64,000 bases of DNA from NCBI GenBank assembly GCA_951799425.1, contig OX637398.1:23885770-23949769 (forward strand), read 5' to 3'. The stretch is from Ilex aquifolium (lineage: Eukaryota > Streptophyta > Magnoliopsida > Aquifoliales > Aquifoliaceae). The notes under the pieces were generated by a model. The model saw nothing but the letters and a program-made list of their open reading frames with translations, was not told where the DNA came from and ran no database searches. Of the stretch, positions 44,711 to 59,109 are shown in pieces. The stretch's first letter is position 1. Each line of letters starts with the position of its first letter. The translations under genes were made by a program, and so were the position numbers.

Positions 44711-47110
44711 GGTATAATTCTCGAGTACTTGCATGCCGACTTGGAGAGTAGTGGATTCGGCTTTGGTGAACCTAGGTAGGTTCCTCGCGGTTTTTTTCGA
44801 GGGGGTTTTCCGGCGTCAGCAAATAGCTAGTGTTCTTTACTTTCTACTGTACACACTTGCATTTGTTGGCACACACATACGCACTGTGTGGTTGTTTATT
44901 TGATTGTACGGATATCATTCAACCATAGGTGTGGAATTGGGTCTATTGGGTTTGTTGGGATCGCCGTGAGATTGGGCAGAGTGAATTAATTGCATATTAA
45001 TTACAATCAATAATCATGGTCCAACGGGTTTTGTGGTGACTGAAAGGGTTCCCACATTCGATGCCTCATATTTGTGAGGAGAGGTAGTTGTGGTAGGCAT
45101 AGGTTTTAATTCGTAATCAATTTGGGCTAAAATTGAGAAACCTATTCAACCCCCCCTTCAAGGTAATTGTCGAGAAATCTATCATTACTACTAGTTTGTG
45201 TTGAATGGGTTCTCAAAAGGAAAGCGGTTCCATTGGACGACCACCACTCTTCGATGCATCGAACTTTGCAAAATCCTAAGAGAGCGTTTTCTTAAATCCA
45301 TTGATGAGAGAGCGTGGTTGACTCTCCAAGAGGGTTGGAGGCCTTCCGCCACCGCCAAAAAAGTTGAAAGTGGTCAAGTGGTGGTTGAAGTAAAATCCTC
45401 GAATGTATGGATTAAAAATGAGAATGAGTCAACGGGGTGAAACTCAAAAGGCTTGGATGCGATATTAAATGCCGCGACACCTAACTAGTTCCGATGGATC
45501 GCTAATTGCAAAACTTCAAAGGAAGCGTGCGATACCTTGGTTGTTTCCCACGAAGGGACTTCCTTGGTGGAGATGGCTCAACTGCAAAGGTAGACCTCTC
45601 AGTTCGAGAGTTTGAGGGTGCAAGATGATGAAACATTAAAGAGAATTTCCTACTAAAATGCGTGATACTGTAAATTAATCATTTGCATTAGGTATCAGGG
45701 TTGACGATGTGGCCATCAAGTGGAAAATCTTGTGATCTCTAGCCGAGAGATTCCGTGTTAAGGTCTCATCCTTGGAGACAAGTGTCAACATAGAGTTGGT
45801 GTCGGTGGAAGACCAAGTTGGGTCTATCTTGACCTTTGAGATGATCCTTCCATCCTTAAAGTAAGCTAAGGGCAGGGCCTTGAGCTCAAATAATCAAGGA
45901 GGAGGTAAATTCGGGTGACCCCGATTTTGAGAGGAGGACCTAGCCTTGATTGCAAAGAAGTTCAAAAAATATTTCAAGACTAGTAATGCTGAGTCCTCAA
46001 GGCCGAAAGGAAAGCCTAGTAGACGTAGCACTCCTACGGAGGGAAGAGAAAAAAGGGGAAGGGACTCTCGAAAAGAAGTTGACAAGAAGGGGCAAGGTTT
46101 CCAATGCTTTGAATGCCAAGGATTTGGACATATTGTATCGGAAAGCCCACATAGAAAGAAGAGAGGTTTGCACAATGAAAGTTGGAGGGCTATGAAAGCC
46201 AAGAAGTGGCGTGATCGTGAAAGTTAGTCGACGTCGGGTGATGACTCCTCTTCTCGAGATGATGAAGAGAATTTTACGGCTTTTGCAGGACCAGTCTCCT
46301 CTACCCCCTCCCCCAAGAGAAACTTCCGCGAGTCTAGTTGAAGCAAGTGCTACCACGGAGGTACATGACTAGGACAAGGAAATCCCCACATGTGTGGAGG
46401 GTGAAGATTGCTATGAGGATATTCAAGACGCACGTGGTCAATAATTGTTTGTGCAATTCTTCAAGCAACAAGAGGAGGTGCTCTCCTTGAGTGATCAGGT
46501 CAACTCAAGTGAAGAAGGGACAAGAGGCCTTCAAGATCACTTGGTCAAGTCCAAGGCCCAAATACGTAGCCTAGAAGATGAGAACAAGTCTCTCCCTGAC
46601 CGAATGAGTTATCTTTAGAGAGAGTGGCATGAGCTCGTCAAATCTAAGAAGAATCTCGAGTCAAAATGTGTCAAAGTTGATAAAGATCATCGTGAATCGA
46701 ATAAGCCCCCCAACAGACTTCCCCAATGAAATGAGAAGTTTGGTAGGATGTTATCTGTGGGAAAAAGTGTAGGTGATAATCGTGGTTTAGGCAACACAAA
46801 TGAACGCACCCACACTTCTTCCAAGACCGCGTTTGTCAAGGGTATCACCAACCCATCACCCCGACAAGTTGGCACATGCCCAAAATTTTTTAAGAATGAT
46901 AAGGGTGGGAATTCAAAGAAGAAGGTTGCTAACGAAACCGAAATCATTGGTGTGTGCAGACCAAGGATTGTTGGCGTGCCCATAATCGCTCGAGGCCTAG
47001 ATGAACCGTGCGGTATGGAGGTCCAAGTGAAGCTACACCACACGTCGCAGAGGGACTTTCGACGGAGAAACATAGCAAGGAAAGGAGCATCTAACCATGG
47101 TATTGGTTGA
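44711..47110 (+). repeat. Tandem unit copy 18 (2400 bp)
   Basis: Has ATTGGGCAGAG, unlike copies 17 and 19-25. Carries GAGTCTAG near 46330, shared only with copy 21. Confidence 0.95.
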
Positions 47111-49510
47111 GGTATAATTCTCGAGTACTTGCATGCCGACTTGGAGAGTAGTGGATTCGGCTTTGGTGAACCTAGGTAGGTTCCTCGCGGTTTTTTTCGA
47201 GGGGGTTTTCCGGCGTCAGCAAATAGCTAGTGTTCTTTACTTTCTACTGTACACACTTGCATTTGTTGGCACACACATACGCACTGTGTGGTTGTTTATT
47301 TGATTGTACGGATATCATTCAACCATAGGTGTGGAATTGGGTCTATTGGGTTTGTTGGGATCGCCGTGAGATTGGCCAGAGTGAATTAATTGCATATTAA
47401 TTACAATCAATAATCATGGTCCAACGGGTTTTGTGGTGACTGAAAGGGTTCCCACATTCGATGCCTCATATTTGTGAGGAGAGGTAGTTGTGGTAGGCAT
47501 AGGTTTTAATTCGTAATCAATTTGGGCTAAAATTGAGAAACCTATTCAACCCCCCCTTCAAGGTAATTGTCGAGAAATCTATCATTACTACTAGTTTGTG
47601 TTGAATGGGTTCTCAAAAGGAAAGCGGTTCCATTGGACGACCACCACTCTTCGATGCATCGAACTTTGCAAAATCCTAAGAGAGCGTTTTCTTAAATCCA
47701 TTGATGAGAGAGCGTGGTTGACTCTCCAAGAGGGTTGGAGGCCTTCCGCCACCGCCAAAAAAGTTGAAAGTGGTCAAGTGGTGGTTGAAGTAAAATCCTC
47801 GAATGTATGGATTAAAAATGAGAATGAGTCAACGGGGTGAAACTCAAAAGGCTTGGATGCGATATTAAATGCCGCGACACCTAACTAGTTCCGATGGATC
47901 GCTAATTGCAAAACTTCAAAGGAAGCGTGCGATACCTTGGTTGTTTCCCACGAAGGGACTTCCTTGGTGGAGATGGCTCAACTGCAAAGGTAGACCTCTC
48001 AGTTCGAGAGTTTGAGGGTGCAAGATGATGAAACATTAAAGAGAATTTCCTACTAAAATGCGTGATACTGTAAATTAATCATTTGCATTAGGTATCAGGG
48101 TTGACGATGTGGCCATCAAGTGGAAAATCTTGTGATCTCTAGCCGAGAGATTCCGTGTTAAGGTCTCATCCTTGGAGACAAGTGTCAACATAGAGTTGGT
48201 GTCGGTGGAAGACCAAGTTGGGTCTATCTTGACCTTTGAGATGATCCTTCCATCCTTAAAGTAAGCTAAGGGCAGGGCCTTGAGCTCAAATAATCAAGGA
48301 GGAGGTAAATTCGGGTGACCCCGATTTTGAGAGGAGGACCTAGCCTTGATTGCAAAGAAGTTCAAAAAATATTTCAAGACTAGTAATGCTGAGTCCTCAA
48401 GGCCGAAAGGAAAGCCTAGTAGACGTAGCACTCCTACGGAGGGAAGAGAAAAAAGGGGAAGGGACTCTCGAAAAGAAGTTGACAAGAAGGGGCAAGGTTT
48501 CCAATGCTTTGAATGCCAAGGATTTGGACATATTGTATCGGAAAGCCCACATAGAAAGAAGAGAGGTTTGCACAATGAAAGTTGGAGGGCTATGAAAGCC
48601 AAGAAGTGGCGTGATCGTGAAAGTTAGTCGACGTCGGGTGATGACTCCTCTTCTCGAGATGATGAAGAGAATTTTACGGCTTTTGCAGGACCAGTCTCCT
48701 CTACCCCCTCCCCCAAGAGAAACTTCCGCGAGTGTAGTTGAAGCAAGTGCTACCACGGAGGTACATGACTAGGACAAGGAAATCCCCACATGTGTGGAGG
48801 GTGAAGATTGCTATGAGGATATTCAAGACGCACGTGGTCAATAATTGTTTGTGCAATTCTTCAAGCAACAAGAGGAGGTGCTCTCCTTGAGTGATCAGGT
48901 CAACTCAAGTGAAGAAGGGACAAGAGGCCTTCAAGATCACTTGGTCAAGTCCAAGGCCCAAATACGTAGCCTAGAAGATGAGAACAAGTCTCTCCCTGAC
49001 CGAATGAGTTATCTTTAGAGAGAGTGGCATGAGCTCGTCAAATCTAAGAAGAATCTCGAGTCAAAATGTGTCAAAGTTGATAAAGATCATCGTGAATCGA
49101 ATAAGCCCCCCAACAGACTTCCCCAATGAAATGAGAAGTTTGGTAGGATGTTATCTGTGGGAAAAAGTGTAGGTGATAATCGTGGTTTAGGCAACACAAA
49201 TGAACGCACCCACACTTCTTCCAAGACCGCGTTTGTCAAGGGTATCACCAACCCATCACCCCGACAAGTTGGCACATGCCCAAAATTTTTTAAGAATGAT
49301 AAGGGTGGGAATTCAAAGAAGAAGGTTGCTAACGAAACCGAAATCATTGGTGTGTGCAGACCAAGGATTGTTGGCGTGCCCATAATCGCTCGAGGCCTAG
49401 ATGAACCGTGCGGTATGGAGGTCCAAGTGAAGCTACACCACACGTCGCAGAGGGACTTTCGACGGAGAAACATAGCAAGGAAAGGAGCATCTAACCATGG
49501 TATTGGTTGA
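47111..49510 (+). repeat. Tandem unit copy 19 (2400 bp)
   Basis: Right-block consensus copy with ATTGGCCAGAG; no private variant found. Confidence 0.95.
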
Positions 49511-51909
49511 GGTATAATTCTCGAGTACTTGCATGCTGACTTGGAGAGTAGTGGATTCGGCTTTGGTGAACCTAGGTAGGTTCCTCGCGGTTTTTTTCGA
49601 GGGGGTTTTCCGGCGTCAGCAAATAGCTAGTGTTCTTTACTTTCTACTGTACACACTTGCATTTGTTGGCACACACATACGCACTGTGTGGTTGTTTATT
49701 TGATTGTACGGATATCATTCAACCATAGGTGTGGAATTGGGTCTATTGGGTTTGTTGGGATCGCCGTGAGATTGGCCAGAGTGAATTAATTGCATATTAA
49801 TTACAATCAATAATCATGGTCCAACGGGTTTTGTGGTGACTGAAAGGGTTCCCACATTCGATGCCTCATATTTGTGAGGAGAGGTAGTTGTGGTAGGCAT
49901 AGGTTTTAATTCGTAATCAATTTGGGCTAAAATTGAGAAACCTATTCAACCCCCCCTTCAAGGTAATTGTCGAGAAATCTATCATTACTACTAGTTTGTG
50001 TTGAATGGGTTCTCAAAAGGAAAGCGGTTCCATTGGACGACCACCACTCTTCGATGCATCGAACTTTGCAAAATCCTAAGAGAGCGTTTTCTTAAATCCA
50101 ATGATGAGAGAGCGTGGTTGACTCTCCAAGAGGGTTGGAGGCCTTCCGCCACCGCCAAAAAAGTTGAAAGTGGTCAAGTGGTGGTTGAAGTAAAATCCTC
50201 GAATGTATGGATTAAAAATGAGAATGAGTCAACGGGGTGAAACTCAAAAGGCTGGATGCGATATTAAATGCCGCGACACCTAACTAGTTCCGATGGATCG
50301 CTAATTGCAAAACTTCAAAGGAAGCGTGCGATACCTTGGTTGTTTCCCACGAAGGGACTTCCTTGGTGGAGATGGCTCAACTGCAAAGGTAGACCTCTCA
50401 GTTCGAGAGTTTGAGGGTGCAAGATGATGAAACATTAAAGAGAATTTCCTACTAAAATGCGTGATACTGTAAATTAATCATTTGCATTAGGTATCAGGGT
50501 TGACGATGTGGCCATCAAGTGGAAAATCTTGTGATCTCTAGCCGAGAGATTCCGTGTTAAGGTCTCATCCTTGGAGACAAGTGTCAACATAGAGTTGGTG
50601 TCGGTGGAAGACCAAGTTGGGTCTATCTTGACCTTTGAGATGATCCTTCCATCCTTAAAGTAAGCTAAGGGCAGGGCCTTGAGCTCAAATAATCAAGGAG
50701 GAGGTAAATTCGGGTGACCCCGATTTTGAGAGGAGGACCTAGCCTTGATTGCAAAGAAGTTCAAAAAATATTTCAAGACTAGTAATGCTGAGTCCTCAAG
50801 GCCGAAAGGAAAGCCTAGTAGACGTAGCACTCCTACGGAGGGAAGAGAAAAAAGGGGAAGGGACTCTCGAAAAGAAGTTGACAAGAAGGGGCAAGGTTTC
50901 CAATGCTTTGAATGCCAAGGATTTGGACATATTGTATCGGAAAGCCCACATAGAAAGAAGAGAGGTTTGCACAATGAAAGTTGGAGGGCTATGAAAGCCA
51001 AGAAGTGGCGTGATCGTGAAAGTTAGTCGACGTCGGGTGATGACTCCTCTTCTCGAGATGATGAAGAGAATTTTACGGCTTTTGCAGGACCAGTCTCCTC
51101 TACCCCCTCCCCCAAGAGAAACTTCCGCGAGTGTAGTTGAAGCAAGTGCTACCACGGAGGTACATGACTAGGACAAGGAAATCCCCACATGTGTGGAGGG
51201 TGAAGATTGCTATGAGGATATTCAAGACGCACGTGGTCAATAATTGTTTGTGCAATTCTTCAAGCAACAAGAGGAGGTGCTCTCCTTGAGTGATCAGGTC
51301 AACTCAAGTGAAGAAGGGACAAGAGGCCTTCAAGATCACTTGGTCAAGTCCAAGGCCCAAATACGTAGCCTAGAAGATGAGAACAAGTCTCTCCCTGACC
51401 GAATGAGTTATCTTTAGAGAGAGTGGCATGAGCTCGTCAAATCTAAGAAGAATCTCGAGTCAAAATGTGTCAAAGTTGATAAAGATCATCGTGAATCGAA
51501 TAAGCCCCCCAACAGACTTCCCCAATGAAATGAGAAGTTTGGTAGGATGTTATCTGTGGGAAAAAGTGTAGGTGATAATCGTGGTTTAGGCAACACAAAT
51601 GAACGCACCCACACTTCTTCCAAGACCGCGTTTGTCAAGGGTATCACCAACCCATCACCCCGACAAGTTGGCACATGCCCAAAATTTTTTAAGAATGATA
51701 AGGGTGGGAATTCAAAGAAGAAGGTTGCTAACGAAACCGAAATCATTGGTGTGTGCAGACCAAGGATTGTTGGCGTGCCCATAATCGCTCGAGGCCTAGA
51801 TGAACCGTGCGGTATGGAGGTCCAAGTGAAGCTACACCACACGTCGCAGAGGGACTTTCGACGGAGAAACATAGCAAGGAAAGGAGCATCTAACCATGGT
51901 ATTGGTTGA
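49511..51909 (+). repeat. Tandem unit copy 20 (2399 bp), shortest copy
   Basis: One T is lost in AAGGCTGGATG near 50252, giving 2399 bp. Shares TCCAATGATG (50098-50107) with copy 17. Private GCATGCTGAC near 49533. Confidence 0.95.
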
Positions 51910-54309
51910 GGTATAATTCTCGAGTACTTGCATGCCGACTTGGAGAGTAGTGGATTCGGCTTTGGTGAACCTAGGTAGGTTCCTCGCGGTTTTTTTCGAG
52001 GGGGTTTTCCGGCGTCAGCAAATAGCTAGTGTTCTTTACTTTCTACTGTACACACTTGCATTTGTTGGCACACACATACGCACTGTGTGGTTGTTTATTT
52101 GATTGTACGGATATCATTCAACCATAGGTGTGGAATTGGGTCTATTGGGTTTGTTGGGATCGCCGTGAGATTGGCCAGAGTGAATTAATTGCATATTAAT
52201 TACAATCAATAATCATGGTCCAACGGGTTTTGTGGTGACTGAAAGGGTTCCCACATTCGATGCCTCATATTTGTGAGGAGAGGTAGTTGTGGTAGGCATA
52301 GGTTTTAATTCGTAATCAATTTGGGCTAAAATTGAGAAACCTATTCAACCCCCCCTTCAAGGTAATTGTCGAGAAATCTATCATTACTACTAGTTTGTGT
52401 TGAATGGGTTCTCAAAAGGAAAGCGGTTCCATTGGACGACCACCACTCTTCGATGCATCGAACTTTGCAAAATCCTAAGAGAGCGTTTTCTTAAATCCAT
52501 TGATGAGAGAGCGTGGTTGACTCTCCAAGAGGGTTGGAGGCCTTCCGCCACCGCCAAAAAAGTTGAAAGTGGTCAAGTGGTGGTTGAAGTAAAATCCTCG
52601 AATGTATGGATTAAAAATGAGAATGAGTCAACGGGGTGAAACTCAAAAGGCTTGGATGCGATATTAAATGCCGCGACACCTAACTAGTTCCGATGGATCG
52701 CTAATTGCAAAACTTCAAAGGAAGCGTGCGATACCTTGGTTGTTTCCCACGAAGGGACTTCCTTGGTGGAGATGGCTCAACTGCAAAGGTAGACCTCTCA
52801 GTTCGAGAGTTTGAGGGTGCAAGATGATGAAACATTAAAGAGAATTTCCTACTAAAATGCGTGATACTGTAAATTAATCATTTGCATTAGGTATCAGGGT
52901 TGACGATGTGGCCATCAAGTGGAAAATCTTGTGATCTCTAGCCGAGAGATTCCGTGTTAAGGTCTCATCCTTGGAGACAAGTGTCAACATAGAGTTGGTG
53001 TCGGTGGAAGACCAAGTTGGGTCTATCTTGACCTTTGAGATGATCCTTCCATCCTTAAAGTAAGCTAAGGGCAGGGCCTTGAGCTCAAATAATCAAGGAG
53101 GAGGTAAATTCGGGTGACCCCGATTTTGAGAGGAGGACCTAGCCTTGATTGCAAAGAAGTTCAAAAAATATTTCAAGACTAGTAATGCTGAGTCCTCAAG
53201 GCCGAAAGGAAAGCCTAGTAGACGTAGCACTCCTACGGAGGGAAGAGAAAAAAGGGGAAGGGACTCTCGAAAAGAAGTTGACAAGAAGGGGCAAGGTTTC
53301 CAATGCTTTGAATGCCAAGGATTTGGACATATTGTATCGGAAAGCCCACATAGAAAGAAGAGAGGTTTGCACAATGAAAGTTGGAGGGCTATGAAAGCCA
53401 AGAAGTGGCGTGATCGTGAAAGTTAGTCGACGTCGGGTGATGACTCCTCTTCTCGAGATGATGAAGAGAATTTTACGGCTTTTGCAGGACCAGTCTCCTC
53501 TACCCCCTCCCCCAAGAGAAACTTCCGCGAGTCTAGTTGAAGCAAGTGCTACCACGGAGGTACATGACTAGGACAAGGAAATCCCCACATGTGTGGAGGG
53601 TGAAGATTGCTATGAGGATATTCAAGACGCACGTGGTCAATAATTGTTTGTGCAATTCTTCAAGCAACAAGAGGAGGTGCTCTCCTTGAGTGATCAGGTC
53701 AACTCAAGTGAAGAAGGGACAAGAGGCCTTCAAGATCACTTGGTCAAGTCCAAGGCCCAAATACGTAGCCTAGAAGATGAGAACAAGTCTCTCCCTGACC
53801 GAATGAGTTATCTTTAGAGAGAGTGGCATGAGCTCGTCAAATCTAAGAAGAATCTCGAGTCAAAATGTGTCAAAGTTGATAAAGATCATCGTGAATCGAA
53901 TAAGCCCCCCAACAGACTTCCCCAATGAAATGAGAAGTTTGGTAGGATGTTATCTGTGGGAAAAAGTGTAGGTGATAATCGTGGTTTAGGCAACACAAAT
54001 GAACGCACCCACACTTCTTCCAAGACCGCGTTTGTCAAGGGTATCACCAACCCATCACCCCGACAAGTTGGCACATGCCCAAAATTTTTTAAGAATGATA
54101 AGGGTGGGAATTCAAAGAAGAAGGTTGCTAACGAAACCGAAATCATTGGTGTGTGCAGACCAAGGATTGTTGGCGTGCCCATAATCGCTCGAGGCCTAGA
54201 TGAACCGTGCGGTATGGAGGTCCAAGTGAAGCTACACCACACGTCGCAGAGGGACTTTCGACGGAGAAACATAGCAAGGAAAGGAGCATCTAACCATGGT
54301 ATTGGTTGA
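51910..54309 (+). repeat. Tandem unit copy 21 (2400 bp)
   Basis: Shares GAGTCTAG near 53530 with copy 18; otherwise right-block consensus. Confidence 0.95.
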
Positions 54310-56709
54310 GGTATAATTCTCGAGTACTTGCATGCCGACTTGGAGAGTAGTGGATTCGGCTTTGGTGAACCTAGGTAGGTTCCTCGCGGTTTTTTTCGAG
54401 GGGGTTTTCCGGCGTCAGCAAATAGCTAGTGTTCTTTACTTTCTACTGTACACACTTGCATTTGTTGGCACACACATACGCACTGTGTGGTTGTTTATTT
54501 GATTGTACGGATATCATTCAACCATAGGTGTGGAATTGGGTCTATTGGGTTTGTTGGGATCGCCGTGAGATTGGCCAGAGTGAATTAATTGCATATTAAT
54601 TACAATCAATAATCATGGTCCAACGGGTTTTGTGGTGACTGAAAGGGTTCCCACATTCGATGCCTCATATTTGTGAGGAGAGGTAGTTGTGGTAGGCATA
54701 GGTTTTAATTCGTAATCAATTTGGGCTAAAATTGAGAAACCTATTCAACCCCCCCTTCAAGGTAATTGTCGAGAAATCTATCATTACTACTAGTTTGTGT
54801 TGAATGGGTTCTCAAAAGGAAAGCGGTTCCATTGGACGACCACCACTCTTCGATGCATCGAACTTTGCAAAATCCTAAGAGAGCGTTTTCTTAAATCCAT
54901 TGATGAGAGAGCGTGGTTGACTCTCCAAGAGGGTTGGAGGCCTTCCGCCACCGCCAAAAAAGTTGAAAGTGGTCAAGTGGTGGTTGAAGTAAAATCCTCG
55001 AATGTATGGATTAAAAATGAGAATGAGTCAACGGGGTGAAACTCAAAAGGCTTGGATGCGATATTAAATGCCGCGACACCTAACTAGTTCCGATGGATCG
55101 CTAATTGCAAAACTTCAAAGGAAGCGTGCGATACCTTGGTTGTTTCCCACGAAGGGACTTCCTTGGTGGAGATGGCTCAACTGCAAAGGTAGACCTCTCA
55201 GTTCGAGAGTTTGAGGGTGCAAGATGATGAAACATTAAAGAGAATTTCCTACTAAAATGCGTGATACTGTAAATTAATCATTTGCATTAGGTATCAGGGT
55301 TGACGATGTGGCCATCAAGTGGAAAATCTTGTGATCTCTAGCCGAGAGATTCCGTGTTAAGGTCTCATCCTTGGAGACAAGTGTCAACATAGAGTTGGTG
55401 TCGGTGGAAGACCAAGTTGGGTCTATCTTGACCTTTGAGATGATCCTTCCATCCTTAAAGTAAGCTAAGGGCAGGGCCTTGAGCTCAAATAATCAAGGAG
55501 GAGGTAAATTCGGGTGACCCCGATTTTGAGAGGAGGACCTAGCCTTGATTGCAAAGAAGTTCAAAAAATATTTCAAGACTAGTAATGCTGAGTCCTCAAG
55601 GCCGAAAGGAAAGCCTAGTAGACGTAGCACTCCTACGGAGGGAAGAGAAAAAAGGGGAAGGGACTCTCGAAAAGAAGTTGACAAGAAGGGGCAAGGTTTC
55701 CAATGCTTTGAATGCCAAGGATTTGGACATATTGTATCGGAAAGCCCACATAGAAAGAAGAGAGGTTTGCACAATGAAAGTTGGAGGGCTATGAAAGCCA
55801 AGAAGTGGCGTGATCGTGAAAGTTAGTCGACGTCGGGTGATGACTCCTCTTCTCGAGATGATGAAGAGAATTTTACGGCTTTTGCAGGACCAGTCTCCTC
55901 TACCCCCTCCCCCAAGAGAAACTTCCGCGAGTGTAGTTGAAGCAAGTGCTACCACGGAGGTACATGACTAGGACAAGGAAATCCCCACATGTGTGGAGGG
56001 TGAAGATTGCTATGAGGATATTCAAGACGCACGTGGTCAATAATTGTTTGTGCAATTCTTCAAGCAACAAGAGGAGGTGCTCTCCTTGAGTGATCAGGTC
56101 AACTCAAGTGAAGAAGGGACAAGAGGCCTTCAAGATCACTTGGTCAAGTCCAAGGCCCAAATACGTAGCCTAGAAGATGAGAACAAGTCTCTCCCTGACC
56201 GAATGAGTTATCTTTAGAGAGAGTGGCATGAGCTCGTCAAATCTAAGAAGAATCTCGAGTCAAAATGTGTCAAAGTTGATAAAGATCATCGTGAATCGAA
56301 TAAGCCCCCCAACAGACTTCCCCAATGAAATGAGAAGTTTGGTAGGATGTTATCTGTGGGAAAAAGTGTAGGTGATAATCGTGGTTTAGGCAACACAAAT
56401 GAACGCACCCACACTTCTTCCAAGACCGCGTTTGTCAAGGGTATCACCAACCCATCACCCCGACAAGTTGGCACATGCCCAAAATTTTTTAAGAATGATA
56501 AGGGTGGGAATTCAGAGAAGAAGGTTGCTAACGAAACCGAAATCATTGGTGTGTGCAGACCAAGGATTGTTGGCGTGCCCATAATCGCTCGAGGCCTAGA
56601 TGAACCGTGCGGTATGGAGGTCCAAGTGAAGCTACACCACACGTCGCAGAGGGACTTTCGACGGAGAAACATAGCAAGGAAAGGAGCATCTAACCATGGT
56701 ATTGGTTGA
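54310..56709 (+). repeat. Tandem unit copy 22 (2400 bp)
   Basis: Last copy with GAATGCCAAGG. The gag tail is the first of three with TTCAGAGAAG (Lys to Glu) near 56513. Confidence 0.95.
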
Positions 56710-59109
56710 GGTATAATTCTCGAGTACTTGCATGCCGACTTGGAGAGTAGTGGATTCGGCTTTGGTGAACCTAGGTAGGTTCCTCGCGGTTTTTTTCGAG
56801 GGGGTTTTCCGGCGTCAGCAAATAGCTAGTGTTCTTTACTTTCTACTGTACACACTTGCATTTGTTGGCACACACATACGCACTGTGTGGTTGTTTATTT
56901 GATTGTACGGATATCATTCAACCATAGGTGTGGAATTGGGTCTATTGGGTTTGTTGGGATCGCCGTGAGATTGGCCAGAGTGAATTAATTGCATATTAAT
57001 TACAATCAATAATCATGGTCCAACGGGTTTTGTGGTGACTGAAAGGGTTCCCACATTCGATGCCTCATATTTGTGAGGAGAGGTAGTTGTGGTAGGCATA
57101 GGTTTTAATTCGTAATCAATTTGGGCTAAAATTGAGAAACCTATTCAACCCCCCCTTCAAGGTAATTGTCGAGAAATCTATCATTACTACTAGTTTGTGT
57201 TGAATGGGTTCTCAAAAGGAAAGCGGTTCCATTGGACGACCACCACTCTTCGATGCATCGAACTTTGCAAAATCCTAAGAGAGCGTTTTCTTAAATCCAT
57301 TGATGAGAGAGCGTGGTTGACTCTCCAAGAGGGTTGGAGGCCTTCCGCCACCGCCAAAAAAGTTGAAAGTGGTCAAGTGGTGGTTGAAGTAAAATCCTCG
57401 AATGTATGGATTAAAAATGAGAATGAGTCAACGGGGTGAAACTCAAAAGGCTTGGATGCGATATTAAATGCCGCGACACCTAACTAGTTCCGATGGATCG
57501 CTAATTGCAAAACTTCAAAGGAAGCGTGCGATACCTTGGTTGTTTCCCACGAAGGGACTTCCTTGGTGGAGATGGCTCAACTGCAAAGGTAGACCTCTCA
57601 GTTCGAGAGTTTGAGGGTGCAAGATGATGAAACATTAAAGAGAATTTCCTACTAAAATGCGTGATACTGTAAATTAATCATTTGCATTAGGTATCAGGGT
57701 TGACGATGTGGCCATCAAGTGGAAAATCTTGTGATCTCTAGCCGAGAGATTCCGTGTTAAGGTCTCATCCTTGGAGACAAGTGTCAACATAGAGTTGGTG
57801 TCGGTGGAAGACCAAGTTGGGTCTATCTTGACCTTTGAGATGATCCTTCCATCCTTAAAGTAAGCTAAGGGCAGGGCCTTGAGCTCAAATAATCAAGGAG
57901 GAGGTAAATTCGGGTGACCCCGATTTTGAGAGGAGGACCTAGCCTTGATTGCAAAGAAGTTCAAAAAATATTTCAAGACTAGTAATGCTGAGTCCTCAAG
58001 GCCGAAAGGAAAGCCTAGTAGACGTAGCACTCCTACGGAGGGAAGAGAAAAAAGGGGAAGGGACTCTCGAAAAGAAGTTGACAAGAAGGGGCAAGGTTTC
58101 CAATGCTTTGAATGTCAAGGATTTGGACATATTGTATCGGAAAGCCCACATAGAAAGAAGAGAGGTTTGCACAATGAAAGTTGGAGGGCTATGAAAGCCA
58201 AGAAGTGGCGTGATCGTGAAAGTTAGTCGACGTCGGGTGATGACTCCTCTTCTCGAGATGATGAAGAGAATTTTACGGCTTTTGCAGGACCAGTCTCCTC
58301 TACCCCCTCCCCCAAGAGAAACTTCCGCGAGTGTAGTTGAAGCAAGTGCTACCACGGAGGTACATGACTAGGACAAGGAAATCCCCACATGTGTGGAGGG
58401 TGAAGATTGCTATGAGGATATTCAAGACGCACGTGGTCAATAATTGTTTGTGCAATTCTTCAAGCAACAAGAGGAGGTGCTCTCCTTGAGTGATCAGGTC
58501 AACTCAAGTGAAGAAGGGACAAGAGGCCTTCAAGATCACTTGGTCAAGTCCAAGGCCCAAATACGTAGCCTAGAAGATGAGAACAAGTCTCTCCCTGACC
58601 GAATGAGTTATCTTTAGAGAGAGTGGCATGAGCTCGTCAAATCTAAGAAGAATCTCGAGTCAAAATGTGTCAAAGTTGATAAAGATCATCGTGAATCGAA
58701 TAAGCCCCCCAACAGACTTCCCCAATGAAATGAGAAGTTTGGTAGGATGTTATCTGTGGGAAAAAGTGTAGGTGATAATCGTGGTTTAGGCAACACAAAT
58801 GAACGCACCCACACTTCTTCCAAGACCGCGTTTGTCAAGGGTATCACCAACCCATCACCCCGACAAGTTGGCACATGCCCAAAATTTTTTAAGAATGATA
58901 AGGGTGGGAATTCAGAGAAGAAGGTTGCTAACGAAACCGAAATCATTGGTGTGTGCAGACCAAGGATTGTTGGCGTGCCCATAATCGCTCGAGGCCTAGA
59001 TGAACCGTGCGGTATGGAGGTCCAAGTGAAGCTACACCACACGTCGCAGAGGGACTTTCGACGGAGAAACATAGCAAGGAAAGGAGCATCTAACCATGGT
59101 ATTGGTTGA
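56710..59109 (+). repeat. Tandem unit copy 23 (2400 bp)
   Basis: GAATGTCAAGG returns near 58110; the tail has TTCAGAGAAG. Forms a near-identical run with copy 24 and most of copy 25. Confidence 0.95.
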
